From contig JAFRZX010000093.1 in the NCBI GenBank assembly GCA_017442315.1, forward strand, positions 1-43,081: 43,081 bases of DNA. The letters are read 5' to 3'. This stretch comes from Bacteroidales bacterium. Its GTDB lineage: Bacteria; Bacteroidota; Bacteroidia; Bacteroidales; UBA932. The notes beneath the pieces were generated by a model. That model did not search any database and was not told where the DNA came from. It worked only from the letters and a program-made list of their open reading frames with translations. Every line of letters starts with the position of its first letter. Position 1 is the stretch's first letter. Positions 1-6,188 of the stretch are shown one piece after another. The translations under genes were made by a program, and so were the position numbers.

Positions 1-205
1 CTATCGATATTTTTTCTTCTACCGACTTTTGAGGCACTGGAACAGCATCTGATAATGCAGATTCCCCTCCACTCTTATAAAGCGATAGCCATAAGATTAA
101 TGAAGTGTATTGGATACCCAACTCACGACAGATTGAATTGATACTTTTCCCTGACTCGCGCATCAATACTGCTTGAATTTTTAGAGAATAACTCGCTTTT
201 CCCAT
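1..205 (-). CDS. IS3-family transposase OrfA, N-terminal part (partial)
   Basis: An open frame starts with ATG at 205 and runs off the left edge, giving 68 residues. It begins MGKASYSLKIQAV and contains a helix-turn-helix (SINSICRELGIQYTSLILWL) followed by LYKSGGESAL. This layout is typical of the HTH_28/winged-helix N-terminus of IS150-type OrfA proteins, which bind the element's terminal repeats and are normally joined to the DDE catalytic OrfB by a programmed frameshift. OrfB would lie outside the window. The terminal repeat just upstream (220-244) supports the call. Whether the full transposase is intact cannot be judged. Confidence 0.75.
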   Translation of the reverse strand, partial: MGKASYSLKIQAVLMRESGKSINSICRELGIQYTSLILWLSLYKSGGESALSDAVPVPQKSVEEKISI

Positions 206-244
206 TGCATTTGACTTTGTGTCCAACTTTTGGGGCGCAGTTCA
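1..244 (-). mobile_element. End of an IS3-family (IS150-group-like) insertion sequence, cut by the window edge
   Basis: On the minus strand bases 244-220 read TGAACTGC, then a CCCC-AAAA block, then GTTGGACA. This closely follows the IS150 terminal repeat pattern (TGTACTGC...GTTGGAC). A transposase OrfA-like frame starts 15 bases inside this end, at 205, as expected for an IS3-family left end. The element continues outside the window, so the other inverted repeat and the target-site duplication cannot be seen. It lies downstream of the surface lipoprotein gene at 408-1571 and does not break it. The group assignment rests on remembered consensus and was not checked by a search. Confidence 0.75.
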
Positions 245-265
245 CCGATGAATGATATTGAATAC

Positions 266-301
266 CGTCGGTACAAGAAACAGCAATAATCTGTACCGAC
301 G
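266..301. repeat. 10-bp perfect inverted repeat (stem-loop)
   Basis: CGTCGGTACA (266-275) and its exact reverse complement TGTACCGACG (292-301) are separated by 16 bases. It lies between the insertion sequence end and the terminator-like hairpin of the neighbouring lipoprotein gene. No run of T follows it closely. It could be a second folding element in the 3' region of that transcript or a remnant of another small element. Function unknown. Confidence 0.5.
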
Positions 302-352
302 CTGCTTGGAAAGAAGCAGAGGGAAGACAGGAAAGAAAAAAGTGTCTGAAAC

Positions 353-398
353 GCATTGTCAAGGAAGCCTTGCTTGCGCTTGGGCTTCCTGACAATGC
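353..398 (-). terminator. Hairpin downstream of the surface lipoprotein gene, probable terminator
   Basis: Bases 353-369 and 382-398 form a stem of about 16 pairs with one bulged base (GCATTGTCA/GGAAGCC against GGGCTTCCTGACAATGC) and a 12-base loop. Read on the minus strand it starts 10 bases after the stop codon of the gene at 408-1571. A T-rich tract (CTTTTTTC, around 335-342) follows about 11 bases after the stem, a looser spacing than in a textbook intrinsic terminator. Confidence 0.6.
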
Positions 399-407
399 TG
401 ATGAAAC

Positions 408-1571
408 TTATTCTTGAACACAACGGACGGAGCCACCATCTCGATATCCGTTTACCCACAGAGTAACTTTATTATACTTCGAAAAATAAAAATAATATAC
501 ACCGACAAGATCACTGCCGACAGGAGTAGTTGACGCAGACAAATAACATCCATACTCACCGGTACCTTCTATACATCCATTGTAAATACGTCCTCCAGCC
601 GTAGGATACCAGATAATCTGACTATAACCAAACTTAACTGAAAAGTTGACACCTCTGTTATTCATGTCGAATATTCCAGGACATTCGTAACTTCCTCCTA
701 GATAACCCTGAGCTTTTGACCACACCCCATTTTCTCCACCATCGGGAACCCTCCAGCCAACAGGACATGGATCGTATATTGATTTAGTTGTTTCCGACGT
801 AGTCCAAAGGGCATCTGGACGCATGGATGCTGAGGTCCAATCATTACCCCCGTTACCACATATAAAAGTCATCGGATTGGAAATCACGTATTCTATTGTA
901 CTCGTGTTTGAATCAGACTTGACGGAAGAGGGCCAGGTGACAGTTGACTTTGCCTCAACATTGCCATAAATTGACGCAGAACCCAGGAACGGATCCTTCC
1001 TGCCCCACTGATAAAAAAGACCCAAGGCACCGACATCGCCAGGAACTGCTGAAGTCGCACCAAGATTGCGGTCCATCATAACTCCCGCATCATTGTAATA
1101 CTCTTGACCTTCAGGAACATCCGTCATCCATATATGCCACGACCACAAAACATTACCCTCAACATCCTTGGCAGCAATGACAGCATTGCCCTCTTTGAAA
1201 GTTTCAGCGGTACGAAAACGGATGTAACCGTCTTCATAAGAAACAGAAGATATGAGGTCACCAACACTTGGAGATGATGATGTACCAAACGACTCCCATA
1301 ACACTACAGCACAAGCAACAGCACCTACAGAGACAGATGAGTTACCCTTAACCGCCCTGAAAGAATAATTTCCTGCAGAGGAAACAATGTAACAATTGGC
1401 AGAAGCAGAAGATGACAAGTCAACAGGATTACCCCCACCAAAACTTCCTTGATAAATGCTTTTACCATCCTCAGGCTGAATATCTTCACAGGAAACAGTC
1501 ATCTGCACACCAACACTCAAAATGGCCGCACAAAGCACCATATCGAAAAATCTGAATTTAATCGATTTCAT
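408..1571 (-). CDS. Surface lipoprotein with FISUMP-like C-terminal domain
   Basis: The 387-residue protein has a signal peptide ending in a loose lipobox (TVSC, Cys28), which predicts an outer-membrane or surface lipoprotein. A Ser-rich segment (about 50-110) precedes the region VMMDRNLGATSAVPGD and FYQWGRKDPF (about 164-195). Further on are SIYDPCPVGWRVPDG (about 264-278) and the ending GSVRCVQE. These motifs are characteristic of Bacteroidota surface proteins related to the 'major paralogous' (FISUMP) and fimbrillin-associated C-terminal domains; no enzymatic function is known to me. I chose ATG 1571 over an upstream in-frame ATG because it begins the signal peptide and lies about 30 bases after a good -7 box. 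The promoter spacer holds a G8 tract, suggesting switchable expression. Confidence 0.8.
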   Translation of the reverse strand: MKSIKFRFFDMVLCAAILSVGVQMTVSCEDIQPEDGKSIYQGSFGGGNPVDLSSSASANCYIVSSAGNYSFRAVKGNSSVSVGAVACAVVLWESFGTSSSPSVGDLISSVSYEDGYIRFRTAETFKEGNAVIAAKDVEGNVLWSWHIWMTDVPEGQEYYNDAGVMMDRNLGATSAVPGDVGALGLFYQWGRKDPFLGSASIYGNVEAKSTVTWPSSVKSDSNTSTIEYVISNPMTFICGNGGNDWTSASMRPDALWTTSETTKSIYDPCPVGWRVPDGGENGVWSKAQGYLGGSYECPGIFDMNNRGVNFSVKFGYSQIIWYPTAGGRIYNGCIEGTGEYGCYLSASTTPVGSDLVGVYYFYFSKYNKVTLWVNGYRDGGSVRCVQE

Positions 1572-1599
1572 AAAAATGCATCTTTTATAATTTAATTCG

Positions 1600-1632
1600 C
1601 AAATATACCACCCCCCCCGTGACTTTTCCAAA
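1600..1632 (-). promoter_or_regulatory. Promoter of the surface lipoprotein gene with a G8 tract in its spacer
   Basis: On the minus strand TTTG (1632-1629) is followed after 21 bases by TATATTTG (1607-1600), matching the Bacteroidota -33 TTTG and -7 TAnnTTTG boxes. The spacer includes eight consecutive G (C at 1611-1618 on the plus strand). The start codon is at 1571. A homopolymer in a spacer can change length by replication slippage and so alter promoter strength. The boxes are seen; switching is inferred. Confidence 0.65.
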
Positions 1633-1648
1633 TTTTTCAATAAAAATC

Positions 1649-1672
1649 TCCTGACTGCGGCAGCTGTCAGGA
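1649..1672. repeat. 7-bp inverted repeat between divergent genes
   Basis: TCCTGAC (1649-1655) and GTCAGGA (1666-1672) are perfect reverse complements with a 10-base loop. They lie between the promoter of the leftward lipoprotein gene and the -7 box of the rightward DUF4294 gene. A regulator operator or a small 5' hairpin are both possible; nothing distinguishes them here. Confidence 0.35.
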
Positions 1673-1680
1673 TTTTGCAT

Positions 1681-1688
1681 TAAATTTG
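1681..1688 (+). promoter_or_regulatory. -7 promoter box of the DUF4294 gene
   Basis: TAAATTTG fits the Bacteroidota -7 consensus TAnnTTTG. No clear TTTG lies about 20 bases upstream. The box ends only 4 bases before the first ATG (1693), so transcription from it would favour the second in-frame ATG at 1711 or a nearly leaderless message. Confidence 0.45.
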
Positions 1689-1692
1689 CAGG

Positions 1693-2466
1693 ATGAAAGC
1701 GCCGCTTGAAATGAACGTATTCAGATATATCTATGCAATATTGGTTCTGACACTGCTTGCAGGGTCGGGATACGATTGTGATGCACAATGGTTCAGGACA
1801 AAGAAGGCAGACAAAGACACCAGGCAGAAGGCACAGACCGAAAAGACTTCTTCATACGGTACAGGTTCTGATACTGGAAAAGCAGGCAATCTGCTTGAAT
1901 ACATCGTAGAGGGTAAAGACACCATATATATCGATCAGATACGCGCATCAAAGGTGTATTCCCGTCTTCCAAAGCAGAAAGGACGCGAATGGCGCAAGTA
2001 CTACCGTCTTGTACACAATTTCAGCAAAGCTTATCCATACGCGCTGGTTGCAAAGAAACTGGTGGCAGAAGCTGACAGCACAATAGCTGCAGATAAGCTG
2101 AAAGGATCTAAAAGGGACAAATACATCAGCCGGGTACAGAAGGAACTGTTTGAAGTCTTTGAGGGTCAGATGCGGCAGCTGACCGTTTCCCAAGGGGCAC
2201 TCATAATGAAACTGATCGATAGGGAGGCCGGAAAATCATCCTATAACATCATAAAGGACTACAAGAATGGCATTGCTGCCGGATTCTGGCAGGGCATCGC
2301 AAAAATCTTCGGATCAGACCTCAAGGCTCCGTATGATCCGCAAGGGGAAGACAAAGCGACTGAGGAACTTGTGGAAATATGGGAGGCCGGAGACTTTCAG
2401 GCTTTCTATTTTTCCTTGTTCTGGAAAGATCCGCCCGAAATGCCTATACCGGAAAAGTACCTATAG
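1693..2466 (+). CDS. DUF4294 family protein, exported
   Basis: The protein has 257 residues, or 251 if it starts at ATG 1711, which gives a cleaner signal peptide beginning MNVFRYIYAILVLTLLAG. After a Lys/Thr-rich linker comes EGKDTIYIDQI, then the conserved DUF4294 core: KGREWRKYYRLVHNFSKAYPYA, a basic helix (SKRDKYISRVQKELF), LTVSQGALIMKLIDREAGKSSYNIIKDY, GFWQGIAKIFGSDLKAPYDPQGED and EELVEIWEAG. The family is widespread in Bacteroidota and of unknown function; the signal peptide suggests the periplasm. It converges on the lpxH-like gene with 15 bases between the stops. Confidence 0.85.
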   Translation: MKAPLEMNVFRYIYAILVLTLLAGSGYDCDAQWFRTKKADKDTRQKAQTEKTSSYGTGSDTGKAGNLLEYIVEGKDTIYIDQIRASKVYSRLPKQKGREWRKYYRLVHNFSKAYPYALVAKKLVAEADSTIAADKLKGSKRDKYISRVQKELFEVFEGQMRQLTVSQGALIMKLIDREAGKSSYNIIKDYKNGIAAGFWQGIAKIFGSDLKAPYDPQGEDKATEELVEIWEAGDFQAFYFSLFWKDPPEMPIPEKYL

Positions 2467-2481
2467 TGCAACGAGAGGCTG

Positions 2482-3237
2482 TCACTTCCCGAAATCGCCA
2501 CGGATAATCTCAAGACCATCACCTTTGTCAGAGTATCTTGCACAGATGTAAGGAGACGCATTCATCCAATCCTTAAGTATCAGGAAATCAGCTCCTCCGG
2601 GAGTCCTCATCGAGACATCCACATGATAATGCCCGAACAGGAAGTAGTCGACTTCGGCATTCTTTTCATATTCTGCTGCAAACCTGTACAAAGGCTCATC
2701 CTTGCCACGGAAATCATATTCCTCATGACGCGACAGACGGTTGTTGCGAGACCATCCGTTGCCGAAACGGAAAGCTATCCATGGATGAAGCATACTGAAC
2801 AGGAACTGCAGCATCCTACAGTGGAATATTCCTCGCAAGAGACGATATCCCATCGGAACCGGTCCCAGGCCGTCACCATGTCCGAGACAGAAAGATTCTC
2901 CTCCTATGTTCACAATACAAGGCTGCACAAGGCGTTGCATCCCCAATTCTTCAAAATAGCCGTATGTCCACACATCATGGTTGCCCTGAAAGAAACAGAC
3001 TTTGACCCCTCTGTCCATGAGAGCCTGAAGAGCAGCAAACACACGCACATATCCCTTCGGGACCACATCACGGTATTCATACCAGAAATCCCAAATATCA
3101 CCGAGCAGATATAATGAATCGGTGTTTTCCGGCAAAGATTGCAGAAAAGCCACAAAGCGACGCTCCCGTTCTGCCGGATCATTGACCCGAAGACCCAGAT
3201 GAACGTCTGAAACGAAGTATGTAAGTCTGGTACTCAT
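2482..3237 (-). CDS. lpxH: UDP-2,3-diacylglucosamine diphosphatase-like metallophosphoesterase (LpxH type)
   Basis: LpxH removes UMP from UDP-2,3-diacylglucosamine in lipid A synthesis at the inner face of the cytoplasmic membrane. The 251-residue protein carries all calcineurin-like metal-binding blocks in order: SDVHLG (Asp11, His13), LGDIWDFW (Asp47), QGNHD (Asn86-His87), LGHGDG (His120) and FGHYHVDV. The GDIWDFW block is typical of LpxH-like proteins. It has no signal peptide, as expected for a cytosolic peripheral enzyme. It sits downstream of uppP, whose substrate cycle is also envelope synthesis. Bacteroidota may carry more than one such protein, so lpxH identity is likely but not certain. 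Confidence 0.8.
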   Translation of the reverse strand: MSTRLTYFVSDVHLGLRVNDPAERERRFVAFLQSLPENTDSLYLLGDIWDFWYEYRDVVPKGYVRVFAALQALMDRGVKVCFFQGNHDVWTYGYFEELGMQRLVQPCIVNIGGESFCLGHGDGLGPVPMGYRLLRGIFHCRMLQFLFSMLHPWIAFRFGNGWSRNNRLSRHEEYDFRGKDEPLYRFAAEYEKNAEVDYFLFGHYHVDVSMRTPGGADFLILKDWMNASPYICARYSDKGDGLEIIRGDFGK

Positions 3238-3290
3238 GCCTGGAGAATATCCCCGATCAGGTCGGGAAAGGAATTACAGATAAGCGTATA

Positions 3291-4148
3291 TCATGCAAAT
3301 ATGAATATTGCTGAGGCTGCGACAAGGCAGTATAGAGCGAACCAGCTGAGCTTTGCCTTGCTGACAAGGGCAATCATCACCTTGCAAGCAAACAATCCGG
3401 ACAGGAATGCAGACAGAAAACCCAGAATCAGAGCCAGTCCTCCTACGGAAGTTGATCCGAATTCACCTCCGACCAGTTCAAGAAAAGTCTCACCCAGAAT
3501 AGGTACAAGCACCATCAGAAACGAGAACTGAGCCATTACTTCGCGCTTCACCCCGCATATCAGTCCTGTCGATATCGTTGTGCCGGAACGGGACAGACCC
3601 GGAACAACAGCAAACGCCTGACCCAGTCCCACTGCAAATGCCTGCCAATATGATATGCCATTCCTGCTTTCATTGGCCGGGAATATGGATTTTCTTCCGG
3701 GACGTGAAGCATAGTCGGAAAAGAACAGCAGAATGGCGGTAACGATCAAGGCAAAGCCTACTACTTTTATCGAACCGAACAACGATTCCACATGGTCCTT
3801 GAAGAAGAGGCCGACCACCAGCACAGGCAACATGGAAACCACCATCTTGAGAAGATAATCCGTCTGGTCATTGCATGCCAGATATTTTCTTCCGTTCTTA
3901 TCTTGGGCAATATGCCAACCCTTGATTCCGCAGAAGAATCCCTTCAAAAGATCCAATATCTGACTGCGGAAAACCACAATGGTACTCAATACAGTAGCTG
4001 CATGAACCATTGTCGTAAAAAGAAGATCATCAGTAGTCTCTATCCCAAGCAAGGCCTTACCAATTTCAAGATGCCCGCTGCTGCTTACCGGCAAGAACTC
4101 CGTCAGGCCCTGAAGCAATCCGAGAATTATCGATTCATACCACTCCAT
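3291..4148 (-). CDS. uppP: Undecaprenyl-diphosphatase (UppP/BacA)
   Basis: The enzyme recycles undecaprenyl pyrophosphate to the monophosphate carrier needed for peptidoglycan and surface glycan export, and it often confers bacitracin resistance. The 285-residue polytopic protein begins MEWYESIILGLLQGLTEFLP and continues with VSSSGH, the catalytic GLxxGxTEFLPVSSSGH signature. The second signature, VVPGLSRSGTTIS, lies around residues 185-197. Length is normal for the family. The start is 1 base after the DUF3098 stop, so the genes are very likely co-transcribed. The order ftsX, DUF3098, uppP is conserved across Bacteroidota. Confidence 0.95.
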   Translation of the reverse strand: MEWYESIILGLLQGLTEFLPVSSSGHLEIGKALLGIETTDDLLFTTMVHAATVLSTIVVFRSQILDLLKGFFCGIKGWHIAQDKNGRKYLACNDQTDYLLKMVVSMLPVLVVGLFFKDHVESLFGSIKVVGFALIVTAILLFFSDYASRPGRKSIFPANESRNGISYWQAFAVGLGQAFAVVPGLSRSGTTISTGLICGVKREVMAQFSFLMVLVPILGETFLELVGGEFGSTSVGGLALILGFLSAFLSGLFACKVMIALVSKAKLSWFALYCLVAASAIFIFA

Positions 4149-4149
4149 A

Positions 4150-4398
4150 TTACTCTTCCTTCTTCTTGAACAAACCCATTATAGCCACAATTTCTATGAT
4201 TATGCCAAGAATTATCACTACCGGAGCAGCTACAAGTCTGCGGAAATCAAACATGGCATAATCAAAAACCTGAGGATCATCACTGCCTCCACCTATCATA
4301 AGGATATATCCGGACACCATTACCAGAAGTCCGACAAGCAGATATCTCAGCCCTTTAGGCGTCATTGCCATCTTACCATCATTTTCCATAAACCACAT
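4150..4398 (-). CDS. DUF3098 family small membrane protein
   Basis: This 82-residue protein has two predicted membrane helices (about 19-36, LRYLLVGLLVMVSGYILMI, and about 54-75, VAAPVVIILGIIIEIVAIMG) and a basic tail ending LFKKKEE. The segment GYILMIGGGSDDPQVFDYAMFDFRR is typical of DUF3098. Function is unknown, but the gene habitually lies between ftsX and uppP in Bacteroidota, implying a role near the division or cell-wall machinery. An internal ATG at 4389 would give a version 3 residues shorter; I kept the longer one. Confidence 0.85.
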   Translation of the reverse strand: MWFMENDGKMAMTPKGLRYLLVGLLVMVSGYILMIGGGSDDPQVFDYAMFDFRRLVAAPVVIILGIIIEIVAIMGLFKKKEE

Positions 4399-4403
4399 AA
4401 GTT

Positions 4404-5282
4404 TTAATAATACAATTCATCCTTCTTGAGGGAGACCAGCTTACCTACAACAAAATACGTACTTATCAGACAGATAGCCAGTCCGGACACAAGCACTATA
4501 CCCATCACAACCAGCAGAAGTTCAAGACGGAATATTTCAAACAACTGCTGAAATCCGTTCCGAAGAAAGAACAGCATGGCGACAAGAACCATATTTGCAA
4601 GAAATGCAGCAAATACGCCTTGGAAAACAGCCTGAACAAGAAACGGAGCCCTGATGAACGACCTGGTAGCTCCCACAAGCTTCATTGTATGGATAGTAAA
4701 CCTTCTTGCAAAAACATTAAGACGTACCGTATTGTTTATCAAGACAAAGGATATAAAAAGCAAAAGCGCGATAAAGACGCCCAGCACGGCAGAAATCTTG
4801 CCTAGATTTGCATTCAAGGCATCGACAAGGGAACTTTGATATACGACCTCATCAACTAAAGGAGATGCGGATATTTCCGATTTCACGACTTCAAGACTAT
4901 CTGCAGAGACATATCCGGCATTCAACGTTACATCGATGGACACAGGAATAGGAGATGTCTCAAACACATCCAGAAAATCCTCTCCGAGAAGCTCGGCCAT
5001 CTCGCGCTGCCCCTGCTCCCTGGAAACGAACTGAGTCTCTTTTATGAATCTTTCTGACATCAGAGACTCATTGAAGCTCCTCGCAGCATCTTCGTCAACA
5101 CCCTGCTTCATCATCACCGACACCTGCATGTTTTCCTTGAAATAGTCTGAAACGCTCTTGGCATTGACCAGAAGCATTCCGGCAATACCAACCAGAAGCA
5201 GCACAAGACTTATGCTGATGATTGAAGACAAGTAGGCATTTGCCAGCCTTCTGCGCATTATCTTATTGTCAGTTTTACCCAT
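4404..5282 (-). CDS. ftsX: Cell division protein FtsX (permease-like)
   Basis: FtsX with the ATPase FtsE forms an ABC-transporter-like complex that activates peptidoglycan hydrolases at the septum. The 292-residue protein has a first membrane helix (SSIISISLVLLLVGIAGMLL), a periplasmic domain of about 130 residues containing YFKENMQVSVMM and SREQGQREMAELLGEDF, and three C-terminal helices with the FtsX motif RRFTIHTMKLVGATRSFIRAPFL. I chose ATG 5282 (MGKTDNKIMRRRLANAYLSS) over 5321 because the extra 13 residues are hydrophobic and unlike the family's cytoplasmic start, and because a -7 box lies at 5310-5303. ftsE is not in the window. Confidence 0.92.
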   Translation of the reverse strand: MGKTDNKIMRRRLANAYLSSIISISLVLLLVGIAGMLLVNAKSVSDYFKENMQVSVMMKQGVDEDAARSFNESLMSERFIKETQFVSREQGQREMAELLGEDFLDVFETSPIPVSIDVTLNAGYVSADSLEVVKSEISASPLVDEVVYQSSLVDALNANLGKISAVLGVFIALLLFISFVLINNTVRLNVFARRFTIHTMKLVGATRSFIRAPFLVQAVFQGVFAAFLANMVLVAMLFFLRNGFQQLFEIFRLELLLVVMGIVLVSGLAICLISTYFVVGKLVSLKKDELYY

Positions 5283-5302
5283 ATACCAATTCCAATCGGG
5301 CC

Positions 5303-5310
5303 CAAAGATA
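5303..5310 (-). promoter_or_regulatory. -7 box of the ftsX - DUF3098 - uppP - lpxH cluster
   Basis: TATCTTTG on the minus strand fits TAnnTTTG and lies 20 bases upstream of the ftsX ATG at 5282. It supports starting ftsX at 5282, since a start at 5321 would lie upstream of the transcription start. No exact -33 TTTG at the right distance is seen. The same box occurs on the other strand at 5333-5340. Confidence 0.5.
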
Positions 5311-5332
5311 ATGAAAATCAAAAAATAATTCC

Positions 5333-5340
5333 TATCTTTG
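5333..5340 (+). promoter_or_regulatory. -7 box of the GlgA-like / DUF4270 operon
   Basis: TATCTTTG fits TAnnTTTG and lies 29 bases upstream of ATG 5370. Together with the identical box on the minus strand at 5310-5303 it makes a compact divergent promoter. Confidence 0.5.
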
Positions 5341-5369
5341 TAGAGATTTTGTCATTAAAAACACACAGT

Positions 5370-6188
5370 ATGGATAATTCGGTAAAAAGAGTCCTGTTTG
5401 TAAATTCGGAGATATTTCCATATCTCCCTGAAACTGAAATTTCCAATATTGGAAGATATCTTCCACAAGGAATACAGGAAAGAAAGAAGGAAATCAGATC
5501 CTTCATGCCGAGATACGGCTGCATCAACGAAAGGAAGAATCAGCTTCATGAAGTGATCCGCCTGTCCGGAATGAACATCATAATAAATGATGTAGACAGA
5601 CCTCTGGTGATCAAGGTCGCTTCGATTTCAGCAGCAAGAATGCAGGTATATTTTATCGACAACGAAGACTATTTTCACAGGAAAAGTGTGTATTTTGACG
5701 AAAACGGAGAATTCTTCCAGGATAATGGCGAAAGGGCCATATTCTTTGCCCGCGGCGTTCTTGAAACAGTCAAGAAGCTCAGATGGGCTCCGGATATAAT
5801 ACATTGCCAGGGATGGATATCGCAGGTCCTTCCCCTCTACCTGAAGAAAGCATACATAGACGATCCTATCTTCTCAAACAGCAAGATAGTACTTTCGCTT
5901 TATGACGACACTCCTGCAACGGATTTTCCTGAAGACTTCAAAGAAAAAATCATGTTTGGAGGTATCACAGACAAAGATCTGGACATACTTTCCGTTCCTA
6001 CTGGCATCAATCTTGCAAAACTCGCGGCCAGCTATTCCGACGGCATTATCTTCGGTGCCAAGGACATTCCTGAAGATATTGCAGGATTCTGCAGAGAAAG
6101 CGGCAAACCGGTGCTGCCATACAATGCAGAAACCATTAAGGACGGCTCATACATTGAAGATTACAACTGTTTTTACGATCAATTATAA
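5370..6188 (+). CDS. Stand-alone GT5 starch/glycogen-synthase N-terminal domain protein
   Basis: This 272-residue protein resembles the N-terminal Rossmann half of glycogen synthase (GT5). It begins MDNSVKRVLFVNSEIFPYLP and contains IGRYLPQGIQERKKEIRSFM, PRYGCINERKNQLHEVIRLS, AIFFARGVLETVKKLRW and PDIIHCQGW. The C-terminal nucleotide-sugar-binding half is absent, and the KTGGL motif that binds ADP-glucose in GlgA is replaced by LPETE. Such short versions are conserved in Bacteroidales next to DUF4270 genes, so this is likely a family in its own right and not a recent truncation. Activity as a synthase is doubtful. It overlaps the next gene by one base (TAATG). Confidence 0.8.
   Translation: MDNSVKRVLFVNSEIFPYLPETEISNIGRYLPQGIQERKKEIRSFMPRYGCINERKNQLHEVIRLSGMNIIINDVDRPLVIKVASISAARMQVYFIDNEDYFHRKSVYFDENGEFFQDNGERAIFFARGVLETVKKLRWAPDIIHCQGWISQVLPLYLKKAYIDDPIFSNSKIVLSLYDDTPATDFPEDFKEKIMFGGITDKDLDILSVPTGINLAKLAASYSDGIIFGAKDIPEDIAGFCRESGKPVLPYNAETIKDGSYIEDYNCFYDQL

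Noticed and set aside
123-459. Two minus-strand frames of about 90 codons across the insertion sequence end
   Set aside because: They cross the terminal repeat and hairpins in other frames than the transposase and show no protein-like pattern.
3251-3266. Small hairpin (CCCGA ... TCGGG) between uppP and lpxH as a terminator
   Set aside because: The stem is only 5 pairs and no T run follows, so it does not support ending transcription there.
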